A stretch of 64,000 nucleotides of DNA from Porphyrobacter sp. CACIAM 03H1 (GTDB lineage: Bacteria; Pseudomonadota; Alphaproteobacteria; Sphingomonadales; Sphingomonadaceae): the NCBI RefSeq assembly GCF_002215495.1, contig NZ_CP021378.1:186001-250000 (forward strand). The letters run 5' to 3'. This document shows, in pieces, positions 8,114 through 15,912 of this stretch (position 1 is its first letter; each line of letters opens with the position of its first letter). A program made the position numbers and the translations under genes. The notes under the pieces were generated by a model. It saw only the letters and a list, made by a program, of their open reading frames with translations. It was not told the origin of the DNA and ran no database searches.

Positions 8114-9577
8114 TTATGTGGTGGGCTGGGACAGCGGGAACAAGGGGTGGAGACCCCATGGGTTCGGCAGATAGTTGCGGATCGAGCCGCGCACCAGCGA
8201 CCAGCGCACGGGCGCGCCGAGGGGAATGTAGATCTCGCGTTCGACCAGCGCGGCATGGGCTTCGACGAGCAGCTCCTCGCGGCGCGCCGGATCGCGTTCG
8301 GCAAGGGTCTCGCGCACCAGCGCGTCTGCCCGCGGCGCGCACAGCCCTGCATCGAGGCTGCAGTGGAACTGGTTCAGAAACCAGCGCGGCGAGGAATAGC
8401 GCGCCAGCGTGTCGCGCAGCTCCAGATCGGCGGCCTCGCCAGGCGCGGCGCGGCGGGTGGTGACACCGATGGTGTCCCATGCCTCGGCCAGCTGGCGCAG
8501 GAGCAGGTCGCCCCCGGGGCCGCGCGGCATCGCCACGCGCACCACCGCCTCGTTCCCGGCGGCGGTCCAGGCGCTGATCCGGGCGGCGGCGGCAGCGCGG
8601 CGCTCGTCAATCGAGGCGCCGTCCCAGCGGTCTTCCGGATAGGGGGCCGAGGCGAAGAACGCGGGCGGGACGATCCAGCTGCTCTGGCGCCAGCCGTTAA
8701 GGCCGAAGCTCTGGATCAGCGCGGCCCGGTCGATCGCCATCGACAGTGCCTCGCGCCGCTTCGGATCGGCCAGAAGGCCGGTCTCGCGGCGCACCGTCAG
8801 CCCCAGCAGCCCGATGGCCGGATCGACCTGGATCGTCCCGCGCGACAGCGGTCCGGCCTCGGCTTGGGGGAAATTGACGATGCTGCCGCCCAGCACCAGG
8901 TCGACGTCCCCGCGGGAGAAGGCGCCGACCGCATCCGTGACCGACAGGGCCCGAACCGCGACAGGGCGGGCAACGGCCTCCCAGTCCTCCCGCGCGGGCA
9001 GGCCGCGTGATTCGGGCGGGAGGGCAGTGAGGCGCGCGGTGTCGTCCGTCTCGTCACGCGACAGCACCATCGGCCCGGCGCCGCTGCCGTTCTTGACGAG
9101 GCCGAGCTCGGGCTGGGCCAGCAGACGCAGGAAATCGGGCATGGGCGAGGTCAGGCGGACCTCGATCACGCGGCCCGTCATCGCGCGGATATCGCGCACC
9201 TTGGCTAGATCGAGCCCCAGCGAGGTGCCGCGCACCCGCGTGAGCGCCTGACGCAGCTGCTGGCGCACCTCAACGGCGGTGATCTCGTCGCCGTCCGGCC
9301 AGGTGCTGTCACGCAGGCGGAAAATGTAGCTGAGGCCGTCCTCGGTGACGATCCAGCGCTCGGCGATGGCGGGTACGACCTGCCCGGCCTGGTCGAGCGC
9401 GACCAGTCCCTCGACGGTCGCGCCGCGGATGTGCTGGGCCGGAAGGGAAAGGCGGACGCCTTCCTGATAGAGACTGTCGGGCGCCCCGATGATGGCCACT
9501 TCGACCGCCCCTCCGCCGTTCGAGGGGCCGCAGGCGGATAGCGCCAGAGCGGCAATCAGGGGCAGCCAGAATCGCAT
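8114..9577 (-). CDS. Extracellular solute-binding lipoprotein, family 5 (oligopeptide type)
   Basis: 487 residues. The N-terminus is a lipoprotein signal with lipobox LSAC (Cys16), so it should be lipid-anchored in the periplasm. The body follows the OppA/DppA pattern: VEGLVALDQAGQVVPAIAERW, then LSYIFRLRDSTWPDG, and later DPKRREALSMAIDRAAL. Such proteins normally feed an ABC permease, but no permease or ATPase gene is next to it. It may serve a transporter encoded elsewhere or act as a stand-alone binding lipoprotein. Downstream genes follow closely on the same strand. Confidence 0.85.
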   Translation of the reverse strand: MRFWLPLIAALALSACGPSNGGGAVEVAIIGAPDSLYQEGVRLSLPAQHIRGATVEGLVALDQAGQVVPAIAERWIVTEDGLSYIFRLRDSTWPDGDEITAVEVRQQLRQALTRVRGTSLGLDLAKVRDIRAMTGRVIEVRLTSPMPDFLRLLAQPELGLVKNGSGAGPMVLSRDETDDTARLTALPPESRGLPAREDWEAVARPVAVRALSVTDAVGAFSRGDVDLVLGGSIVNFPQAEAGPLSRGTIQVDPAIGLLGLTVRRETGLLADPKRREALSMAIDRAALIQSFGLNGWRQSSWIVPPAFFASAPYPEDRWDGASIDERRAAAAARISAWTAAGNEAVVRVAMPRGPGGDLLLRQLAEAWDTIGVTTRRAAPGEAADLELRDTLARYSSPRWFLNQFHCSLDAGLCAPRADALVRETLAERDPARREELLVEAHAALVEREIYIPLGAPVRWSLVRGSIRNYLPNPWGLHPLFPLSQPTT

Positions 9578-9646
9578 CAGGCCCGTGTCTAGCAGGTTGC
9601 TGCGGGGCGGTCAGCTTGGCGGGGCGATGCCTTCCCCGGAATGCGT

Positions 9647-10024
9647 TCAGATCTTGCGGAGCTGGCTCGGCTCGGGCGGGCGCGGGGCGCGATGGGCCCT
9701 GGAGGGCTGGATGATGGCCGCGGCCGGATCCTCGGCGGCCTGAAGGGGGCGGCGGGCTTTCTGGGAATCGACCTCCTCATCGAAGGCGACACCGAAACGG
9801 TTGTCCTGCACCCAGGCCACCGTGCCGCCGACAGCGCCGATGTTGCGCAGCTCGACCGACACGCGATGCCCGCGCTGCACGCGCAGGTGCCCCTCTCCCA
9901 TCATCCCGCCATCCGACAGATTGCGCACCCGGACGCGATGCACTTCGGCGCCCTGCTCGATGCGGATGTCGGCCAGCAGGAAAAGGCTGTCGCGCGCGAC
10001 ACTGCGTGTCTCAACCCCCGTCAT
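9647..10024 (-). CDS. PilZ-domain protein (putative c-di-GMP binder)
   Basis: 125 residues. A PilZ-like core can be seen: arginines in an N-terminal RDSLFLLADIR stretch, followed by RVRNLSDGGMMGEG, which matches the D/NxSxxG part of the c-di-GMP-binding signature, and GGTVAWVQDNRFGVAF, the usual closing strand. The last forty residues are proline- and arginine-rich and look disordered. It would act as a cytosolic c-di-GMP effector. The gene is 69 bases upstream of the solute-binding lipoprotein on the same strand. Confidence 0.75.
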   Translation of the reverse strand: MTGVETRSVARDSLFLLADIRIEQGAEVHRVRVRNLSDGGMMGEGHLRVQRGHRVSVELRNIGAVGGTVAWVQDNRFGVAFDEEVDSQKARRPLQAAEDPAAAIIQPSRAHRAPRPPEPSQLRKI

Positions 10025-10213
10025 TATGCGGATCGCCTCCTCAGCGCCAAAATCAGTCGACCTGTTGCCGCGTCATGGATCACCCGTCGACGCGGCATTG
10101 CAATGTCGAAGGTGGGCCATTCGCGGTTAACGCGCGGTAAACCGAGCCCCTCGCGGGCCCCGCTTGTTGCAGGGCGTCCCAAGGCGGCACAGGTCTTGGC
10201 CGCCCTGTTGATA

Positions 10214-10672
10214 TCAGTCGTCGCGCGAGACCTTCTCGCGCCGCTCGTGGGCTTCCTGGGCCTCGACCGTCATCGTGGCGACAGGCCGGGCGATCAGCCG
10301 CCTCAGGCCGATCGGATCGCCGGTGACCTCGCAATAGCCGTATTCGCCGGAATCGATCCGCCGCAGCGCAGCGTCGATCTTGGCGACGAGCTTGCGCTGG
10401 CGGTCCCGGGTGCGCAGTTCGATGCCCCAGTCCGTCTCGCTCGAGGCGCGGTCGGTCAGGTCGGCCTCGCGGATCGGCCCGTCCTGGAGCGATTGCAACG
10501 TCTGTCCGGCGGCGGAATGGATCGAGCGCTTCCATTCGATCAGCAGCATCCGGAAATAGGCCTGCTGGCGCTCGTTCATGTATTCCTCGTCCTCGCCCGG
10601 GACATAGTCCGGTGCGAGAAGGCGCTTGGCCTTTTCGAGGATATCGATGTCGTCAGACGCGGTGGTTGGCAT
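10214..10672 (-). CDS. dksA: DksA/TraR-family RNA-polymerase-binding protein
   Basis: 152 residues from the ATG at 10672. The N-terminal half forms the coiled-coil part (YMNERQQAYFRMLLIEWKR), the C-terminal half the zinc-finger-like region YGYCEVTGDPIGLRRLIARP. Only one of the four zinc cysteines of the E. coli protein is present (CxxT, with none in the second pair), which is typical of the alphaproteobacterial DksA type. It should bind the RNA polymerase secondary channel and modulate promoters with ppGpp. Upstream 10673-10948 is non-coding. Confidence 0.88.
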   Translation of the reverse strand: MPTTASDDIDILEKAKRLLAPDYVPGEDEEYMNERQQAYFRMLLIEWKRSIHSAAGQTLQSLQDGPIREADLTDRASSETDWGIELRTRDRQRKLVAKIDAALRRIDSGEYGYCEVTGDPIGLRRLIARPVATMTVEAQEAHERREKVSRDD

Positions 10673-10948
10673 CAAGCTCTCTCGTCCCGTGAGCCGCTGG
10701 GAAGACCATCGCGTCCTGACGCCCTGAATATTTTCATCGGCTCACTTGGTCCCAGCAAGCGGAAAGCACTGGGGGCCCTATAGGGAAGGCCCCCGAGGGG
10801 CACAAGCGGCTTTGGCAGCGAGGCGGGGGCAAAAGCGCGCGCACCGAAGGCGCAAATCGCGTTAACTAATTTTTGACCATAATTGCCGCACTTCTCCGAC
10901 CACGGAAGGACGCCGAGGGGGGCGATCCGGTAAAGACGGGGACCAGAC
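10673..10948. other. Intergenic region between divergent dksA and Sel1-like genes
   Basis: About 276 bases without a convincing gene. Two short GC palindromes, GGGCCCTATAGGG and GGCCCCCGAGGGG-like runs, lie near 10770-10800, and an AT-rich patch GTTAACTAATTTTTGACC lies near 10861. This patch is the likeliest promoter region for the rightward gene, but no clear -35/-10 pair could be assigned. Confidence 0.4.
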
Positions 10949-11269
10949 ATGAACATCATCGCAATCGGGACGAACCTCTCCCGCGAGAATGCCGGCGAAA
11001 ACCAGCTCGGGGCCTGGCTGGCCGCAGCGGGATGCGGCGATGCGGGAGCCTGCTATGACCTCGGCGTCGCTTTCTCGACGGGCAGCAACGGTGCGCCCTG
11101 CGATCTGATCGAGGCGCACAAGTGGTTCAACCTCGCCGCCGCGCGCGGCCATGAGGAAGCCGCCCATTGCCGCGCCGACATTTCGGAAGAGATGACCGCC
11201 CGCGAGATCGCCGAAGCCCAGCGCCGCGCGCGCCAATGGCTCGCCGAGGGCCGTCAGCGCGCCGCCTGA
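10949..11269 (+). CDS. Small Sel1-repeat protein
   Basis: 106 residues containing about one and a half Sel1-like (TPR-related) repeats: DAGACYDLGVAFSTG, then DLIEAHKWFNLAAARGHEEA with the hallmark alanine/glycine spacing, and a final helix REIAEAQRRARQWL. No signal peptide is evident, so it is probably cytosolic and mediates protein contacts. Its 3' end overlaps the convergent acyltransferase gene by 16 bases. Partner proteins cannot be told from the sequence. Confidence 0.8.
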   Translation: MNIIAIGTNLSRENAGENQLGAWLAAAGCGDAGACYDLGVAFSTGSNGAPCDLIEAHKWFNLAAARGHEEAAHCRADISEEMTAREIAEAQRRARQWLAEGRQRAA

Positions 11270-12402
11270 TCTTTCCTGAACGGCGTGCGACCGCCAAGAT
11301 AGAGCTGGTCGCTCGCCACCCCGGCGCGTTCGCGTTCGAGAAAATCGGCGACCGCCGCGCGAAAGCCCGGATCGGCGATCCAGTGCGCGGACCAAGTCTG
11401 CACCGGTTCATAGCCGCGCGCCAGCTTGTGCCCGCCCTGCGCCCCGGCCTCGACCCGTGCCAGACCCCGCGCGATGGCGGCGTCGATCGCCTGATAGTAG
11501 CACAGCTCGAAATGCAGGAAGCGCACCTCGCGGGTGCAGCCCCAGTACCTGCCGTAGAGCGCATCCTTGCCCACGAAATTGAGCGCCCCGGCAATCGCCT
11601 CGGCCCTGTCATAGGCGAGGATCAGCACGATCCGGTCCCCCATCCGCTCCCCCAGCAGGCTGAAGGCCTCGCGAGTCAGATAGGGGCTACCCCACTTCCT
11701 TGCGCCGGTGTCCTGATAGAAGACCCAGAAGGCGTCCCAGTGCTCCTCGCCGATGTCGCGGCCGGTGAGGTGGCGGATCGTCAGGCCCTCTACCGCGGCG
11801 GCGCGCTCCTTGCGCAGGTCCTTGCGTTTGCGGGAGGACAGCGCGCCGAGGAAATCCTCGAAGCTGGCATAGCCGCGGTTGAACCAGTGGAACTGGATAT
11901 CGGCGCGCGGCATCCATCCCGCTTCCTCGAAAAGCGGGAGCTGCGCGGGATCGATGAAGGTCGCGTGGGCGCTGGACAGCTTGTTCTGAAGGCATACCGC
12001 CTCCGCGCCTTTCAGCAAGTGCGGGGCGAGACCCTCATCGCTCAGCAACAGGCGCGGACCCGTGGCTGGGGTGAAGGGCGCCGCGATCTGGAGCTTCGGA
12101 TAGTAGCGCCCGCCCGCGCGGTGCCAGGCATCGGCCCAGCTATGGTCGAAGACATATTCCCCCTGCGAGTGCCCCTTGGCGTAGGAGGGCATCGCGGCCA
12201 GCAACCGCCCCGCATCGTCGGTGATGGCGATCGGCGCCGGCTCCCAGCCGGTTCCGGGGCCGACGCTACCCGAATCCTCCATCGCGGTGAGGAATTCGTG
12301 GGAGACGAAAGGGTTGTCGTTGCCGCCCAGCGCGTTCCAATCCGCCGCGTCGAACGCGCCGACCGAGGAGGCGATGCGCACCGTCAGCTCCGGGGAACTC
12401 AC
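11254..12402 (-). CDS. FemAB/GNAT-like N-acyltransferase (DUF482, COG3146 type)
   Basis: 382 residues resembling the DUF482 proteins called putative peptidoglycan-biosynthesis or N-acyltransferase. Hallmarks are NPFVSHEFLTAMEDSGSVG near the N-terminus, GEYVFDHSWADAWHRAGG, YYPKLQIAAPFTP and, late, HFELCYYQAIDAAI. The start is a GTG at 12402 whose GTGA overlaps the stop of the phosphodiesterase gene; the frame is open much further upstream but only as antisense of that gene. It ends a chain of overlapping minus-strand genes. Acyl donor and acceptor are unknown. Confidence 0.8.
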   Translation of the reverse strand: MSSPELTVRIASSVGAFDAADWNALGGNDNPFVSHEFLTAMEDSGSVGPGTGWEPAPIAITDDAGRLLAAMPSYAKGHSQGEYVFDHSWADAWHRAGGRYYPKLQIAAPFTPATGPRLLLSDEGLAPHLLKGAEAVCLQNKLSSAHATFIDPAQLPLFEEAGWMPRADIQFHWFNRGYASFEDFLGALSSRKRKDLRKERAAAVEGLTIRHLTGRDIGEEHWDAFWVFYQDTGARKWGSPYLTREAFSLLGERMGDRIVLILAYDRAEAIAGALNFVGKDALYGRYWGCTREVRFLHFELCYYQAIDAAIARGLARVEAGAQGGHKLARGYEPVQTWSAHWIADPGFRAAVADFLERERAGVASDQLYLGGRTPFRKDQAAR

Positions 12403-13127
12403 GCCAGCCCCGCCCCTTCCGCGATCAGCGCATCGGCATGGGCAAGGCCCCGCTCCCGCGTTTCTACGGAGCGCACCGTCCAGGTCAGCAGCGCCCGCCC
12501 GCTCTCGCGCCACAGGCTGGCGAGCACATTGGGAATGTCGCGCACGTCGCTGGCAAGGAAATCGGGACGCGCGCGCTCGAGCGCATGGGGCGCACGCCAT
12601 GCATGGCGGTAGCCGTGATCGAGCGTGTCGGTGACGACCAGACCGCGCACCACCTCCGGCGCGTTCTTCGCGAACCATTCGCCCACCCTGAGATCGAAGC
12701 TCATCACCGCCAGCGGCCCCGTATAATCCGCCAGCACCTTGGCAATGGCGATACAGGATTCGGCCACTGCGAGATGCGGCTGGGCTTTGACCTCGACGAG
12801 GATCGGCACCCGGCCCGCGACCAGATCGAGCAGTTCGGACAGGCGCCAGATCGTCCCCTGCGTTTCGAGCAGGGGAATGCGACACAGATCGTCAGCGGCG
12901 CGAGCGGCGACCTTCCCGCGTTCGCTGGTGAGGCGGTCGAGCTCCCGGTCGTGGAACACCAGCGGCACGTTGTCGCGGCTCATCTGGATATCGCATTCGA
13001 TCCCCATGCCGCGCGCGATCGCGCCCTCGGCGGCGGCCCGCGAGTTCTCGGGCACGCCCGCGCCGTGCAGTCCGCGGTGGGCATATTCCCACGCGGTCAG
13101 CCAGTCGGGAGCTGGCCTTGCCGTCAT
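12399..13127 (-). CDS. Glycerophosphodiester phosphodiesterase
   Basis: 242 residues of the GDPD TIM-barrel family, hydrolysing glycerophosphodiesters to glycerol-3-phosphate and an alcohol. The catalytic motif is clear: AHRGLHGAGVPENS at residue 16 (HR...EN), the metal ligands in GIECDIQMSRDNVPLVFHD (E, D, then H), and VEVKAQ in the middle. There is no signal peptide, so it acts in the cytosol like UgpQ. It overlaps the RidA gene by four bases upstream and the acyltransferase by four bases downstream. Confidence 0.9.
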   Translation of the reverse strand: MTARPAPDWLTAWEYAHRGLHGAGVPENSRAAAEGAIARGMGIECDIQMSRDNVPLVFHDRELDRLTSERGKVAARAADDLCRIPLLETQGTIWRLSELLDLVAGRVPILVEVKAQPHLAVAESCIAIAKVLADYTGPLAVMSFDLRVGEWFAKNAPEVVRGLVVTDTLDHGYRHAWRAPHALERARPDFLASDVRDIPNVLASLWRESGRALLTWTVRSVETRERGLAHADALIAEGAGLA

Positions 13128-13579
13128 GCCTTCAGCGCGACAATCGCATCGACTTCGACCGCCGCTCCGCGCGGCAGGGCGGGCACGCCGACAGCGGCCC
13201 GCGCGTGCTGGCCGGCGCCGCCGAAGATCTGCTCCATCAGGTCCGAGGCGCCATTGGCGACTTCCGGCTGCTGAGTGAAATCGGCGGTGCAGTTGATGAA
13301 GGCACCGAGCTTCACCACCCGCTCGACCTGGTCGAGCAGACCTGCCGCCTGGAGCTGGGTCACGATCATCAGCCCGCAGGCGCGCGCCGCAGCCTTTCCG
13401 GCTTCGACGTCGACATCATCACCCAGCCGGCCTGTCACGACTGCTCCCTCCACGAAGGGCAGCTGGCCCGAGACATAGGCGATGCCGCCATGCACCACGA
13501 CCGGCACATAGCTGGCGACCGGCGCGGCGGCCTTGGGAAGGGTGATGCCGAGTTCGGCGAGGCGTGCGGTGTAACTCAT
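13124..13579 (-). CDS. RidA-family (YjgF/UK114) protein
   Basis: 151 residues of the RidA superfamily, whose best-known member deaminates reactive enamine/imine intermediates from PLP enzymes. Visible elements are YVSGQLPFVEGAVVTGRLG, an AARACGLMIVTQLQAAG helix, VVKLGAFINCT and the closing ARAAVGVPALPRGAAVEVDAI, with the arginine before the last strand in the place expected for substrate binding. It is coupled by ATGA to the GDPD gene and lies three bases downstream of a HAD hydrolase gene. Confidence 0.88.
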   Translation of the reverse strand: MSYTARLAELGITLPKAAAPVASYVPVVVHGGIAYVSGQLPFVEGAVVTGRLGDDVDVEAGKAAARACGLMIVTQLQAAGLLDQVERVVKLGAFINCTADFTQQPEVANGASDLMEQIFGGAGQHARAAVGVPALPRGAAVEVDAIVALKA

Positions 13580-13582
13580 GTT

Positions 13583-14203
13583 TCAGTCCTCCAGTTGTTC
13601 AAGCAGCCACGGCAGGGCCTCGTCCCAGCGGTCGATCCGCGAATGGGCGTGGCCGGCCTTGTGGGCGCAATCGATGGCATGGGCGATCATCGGCTCGCCG
13701 CACAGGTGGAGCCGCGTCACGTGCGGCGTGATTTCGGCGACCGAGGCGTGGTGCTGGGCGAGGTCATCGATGAACAGCGCGCGGGTGGGGGCATACTCGT
13801 CGATGATCGCCTTCAGGGCGGGGCCTTTGGGGCCCTGATTGGTGAACACCCGGGCATTGATCCCGACCTTGGCGAGCTGCTCGGCCCGCGCATCGCGGTG
13901 ATGGTCAACGAGGTTGGTTAGGATCACGACGTCGGCCTTTTCGGCCAGCGTGTTGATCCCTTCGACCGCGCCGGCGATCGGTTTCTGCGAGTCCATCTCG
14001 TTGTCGAAGAAGAGCCGCAGCATCTTCCAGATATCGGGCGGGGCGAGCAGTTCGCCGCTGTCCTGCCAGCGCAGGGCCTCGGCGAAATTGTGGCCTTCGA
14101 GGTGGAAACTGACGCCTTGGCTCGCCTCCAGCCAGTCCTTGAAGGGCGCGACCATGTGCAGCAGCACTTCGTCGCAATCGGAGATGATCAGGGGGCGGGT
14201 CAT
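13583..14203 (-). CDS. HAD-family hydrolase
   Basis: 206 residues with a degenerate but recognisable HAD fold: motif I is ISDCDEVLLHMV (DxDxV, aspartates near residues 9 and 11), motif II is VVILTNL, and the late FIDDLAQHHAS gives the acidic metal-binding motif. It probably hydrolyses a phosphomonoester in the cytosol; the substrate is unknown. It overlaps the DUF3572 gene by four bases and lies three bases before the RidA gene, as part of a tightly packed operon. Confidence 0.8.
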   Translation of the reverse strand: MTRPLIISDCDEVLLHMVAPFKDWLEASQGVSFHLEGHNFAEALRWQDSGELLAPPDIWKMLRLFFDNEMDSQKPIAGAVEGINTLAEKADVVILTNLVDHHRDARAEQLAKVGINARVFTNQGPKGPALKAIIDEYAPTRALFIDDLAQHHASVAEITPHVTRLHLCGEPMIAHAIDCAHKAGHAHSRIDRWDEALPWLLEQLED

Positions 14204-14436
14204 GCTGTCAGAGCGTCCTTGGCGGCGACCAGTTCCTCGGGCGTGACGGCAAGGGCCTCGGCCGCGCGGATCAGATCGGGTTCGTGGTTGGCGAGAAATT
14301 CGAGCGCCGAGGCGAGGATCACGGGATCGCCGAGACCGGTCCGCAGAGAATCGGGATCGAGACCGGTAAGTTCAAGATAGCGCGCGGCGCGATCCTCGGA
14401 TTCCAGCACCCAGCCGAGCGCGGCGAGCGCCAGCAT
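14200..14436 (-). CDS. DUF3572-family protein
   Basis: At least 78 residues, matching the small alphaproteobacterial DUF3572 family (LALAALGWVLESEDRAARYL, then LTGLDPDSLRTGLGDP and FLANHEPDLIRAAEAL). Function is unknown. The ATG at 14436 is the only ATG near the family's usual start, though it has a poor ribosome site. A TTG at 14538 is also in frame and would add 34 residues, but that would overlap the divergent regulator's start. It heads the operon of HAD, RidA, GDPD and acyltransferase genes. Confidence 0.7.
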   Translation of the reverse strand: MLALAALGWVLESEDRAARYLELTGLDPDSLRTGLGDPVILASALEFLANHEPDLIRAAEALAVTPEELVAAKDALTA

Positions 14437-14531
14437 TTCGGGATATGCGGGCTCGGATGGGGGACGATGCGGGATTGTCCTGTCCTTCGGCTGCGGGTAA
14501 CTGACGGAACGGGCGAAAAGCGGGGCGTTCA

Positions 14532-14894
14532 GTGACAAAGCGGATCATGGTTGTCGAGGACAATGACCTCAACCGGAAATTGTTCTGCGATGTGCTCAGG
14601 GCCAACGGCTTTGATGTGGAGCCGGTGGCCGAGGGCGACAAGGTGCTGGACACGGCGCGCGCGGTCTCGCCCGATCTCATCATCATGGACATCCAGCTCG
14701 GCGGGATCTCCGGCGTCGACCTGATCGAGGCCGCCAAGCGGGACCGGCGGCTGGCCGGCATCCCGGTGCTCGCGGTGACCGCCTTCGCCGCAAAGGGTGA
14801 CGAGGAACGTATCCGCGCGGCAGGGGCCGAGGGCTATCTGTCGAAGCCGGTGTCGATCGGACCGTTCATGAGCGCGGTGAACGCCCTGGTGTGA
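14532..14894 (+). CDS. Single-domain response regulator (DivK-like)
   Basis: A 120-residue lone receiver domain with no output domain. The acidic pocket is VVEDND near residue 8, the phosphoacceptor is Asp53 in LIIMDIQLGG, the switch threonine is in AVTAFAAKGDE, and the conserved lysine is Lys105 in YLSKPVS. It closely resembles DivK, the cell-cycle regulator that modulates DivJ/PleC kinases in Caulobacter. The start taken is the GTG at 14532 (VTKRIMVVED); an ATG five codons later is possible. A PleD gene often follows divK but is not seen here. Confidence 0.85.
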   Translation: MTKRIMVVEDNDLNRKLFCDVLRANGFDVEPVAEGDKVLDTARAVSPDLIIMDIQLGGISGVDLIEAAKRDRRLAGIPVLAVTAFAAKGDEERIRAAGAEGYLSKPVSIGPFMSAVNALV

Positions 14895-14939
14895 GCGGTC
14901 AGGGACCGGAGTTCATGGGCCATTCAGCCTTCCGTCGCT

Positions 14940-14979
14940 AAAATTATCTACATAAATTAGCATATTACGGGAGGTTCGA
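14940..14979 (+). promoter_or_regulatory. AT-rich promoter region and ribosome site of the exported protein
   Basis: A sharp AT-rich stretch (AAAATTATCTACATAAATTAG, then CATATTACGGGAGG) stands out in a very GC-rich window and ends in a strong GGGAGG ribosome site seven bases before the ATG at 14980. A -10-like TACATAAAT is present, but the -35 element is not clear. Confidence 0.45.
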
Positions 14980-15909
14980 ATGCGCGCCGCAGCCCTCGGG
15001 ATTCTTGCTCTTGCTGCGGCGGTGCTGACCCATCCCGCCGCGCTGTCTGCCCGCGATCAGGCTGGCCGACTCGAACAGGACAGCACCGAGATCGAAGTGC
15101 TCAGCCAGCGCGAGATGGCGCGCCAGGTGTTCAAGGACAACCTGCGGCAGATGACCGAGCGCCTTAGCGTTGTCGAATCCATGCCGCGCTTTTTCCAGCC
15201 GCTGTGCATCGAGGTAGCAGGGCTGGAACCGGAGCAGGCCCGCTTCGTGGCCGATCGCATCCTTGCCACCTCGCTCGAACTCGGCCTGGGAGAACCGCGT
15301 GCCGGATGCCGGGCCAATGCGGTGGTGATCGTGGTCGATGACCCCGAAGGGATGTACAAGCGGCTGGTGAGCAAGCGGCTCGATCTCGTGGGGGTGCTGC
15401 CCTTCCGCGATGTGCACACCCGCCGGATCGAGAGCGAGGTGCGCGGCAAACGGCCGGTGGTGTGGTGGAGCATGCTTGCCACCGCCAATGCGCAAGGAGT
15501 GACCTTCAACGACCTCGGCCTCGTCGTCTCGCAGAGCACTGCGGCGTCCCGCACCGCCTCGTCCACCTACCGCCCAAAGACCCTGTCGGTGGTGATGTAT
15601 GATGCAAACCAACTCGGCGGCGCAACGCTGGGGCAGATCGCCGATCATGCCGCGCTCCACATCCTCGGCATGCCACGCCGCCAGATCGATTTCGGCGGCA
15701 TCGGCCTGCCCTCGATGCTGAGCCTGTTTGCCGATGGTCCGGACGTGGCCCCGCAGGCGCTCACGGATTTCGACCGCGCCTATCTGCAAGGGCTTTACAG
15801 CCTCGGCCCGGGCGCGTTCCAGGTGCGGGTGCCGCGGGCCGTGGTCGCGGCCTATGCGGCGCAGTGCGAGGCCGACCAGAGCGACTGCCGGATCAAGTTG
15901 CAGAACTGA
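14980..15909 (+). CDS. Exported protein of unknown function
   Basis: 309 residues; I do not recognise the family. The first 24 residues form a signal peptide ending near ALSARDQ, so the protein should be secreted to the periplasm. After it come a charged helical stretch (LSQREMARQVFKDNLRQM), a globular part with single cysteines in PLCIEVAGLE and AGCRANAVVIVVDD, and a late region DHAALHILGMPRRQ. The C-terminus has AQCEADQSDCRI, possibly a disulfide. It has its own AT-rich upstream region and a strong ribosome site, suggesting separate regulation. Confidence 0.75.
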   Translation: MRAAALGILALAAAVLTHPAALSARDQAGRLEQDSTEIEVLSQREMARQVFKDNLRQMTERLSVVESMPRFFQPLCIEVAGLEPEQARFVADRILATSLELGLGEPRAGCRANAVVIVVDDPEGMYKRLVSKRLDLVGVLPFRDVHTRRIESEVRGKRPVVWWSMLATANAQGVTFNDLGLVVSQSTAASRTASSTYRPKTLSVVMYDANQLGGATLGQIADHAALHILGMPRRQIDFGGIGLPSMLSLFADGPDVAPQALTDFDRAYLQGLYSLGPGAFQVRVPRAVVAAYAAQCEADQSDCRIKLQN

Positions 15910-15912
15910 CGC

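Noticed and set aside
10861..10878. CtrA-like site TTAA-N7-TTGA near GTTAACTAATTTTTGACC
   Set aside because: The second half deviates from TTAA and a single site in a GC-rich genome is weak evidence; neither neighbour is a known CtrA target.
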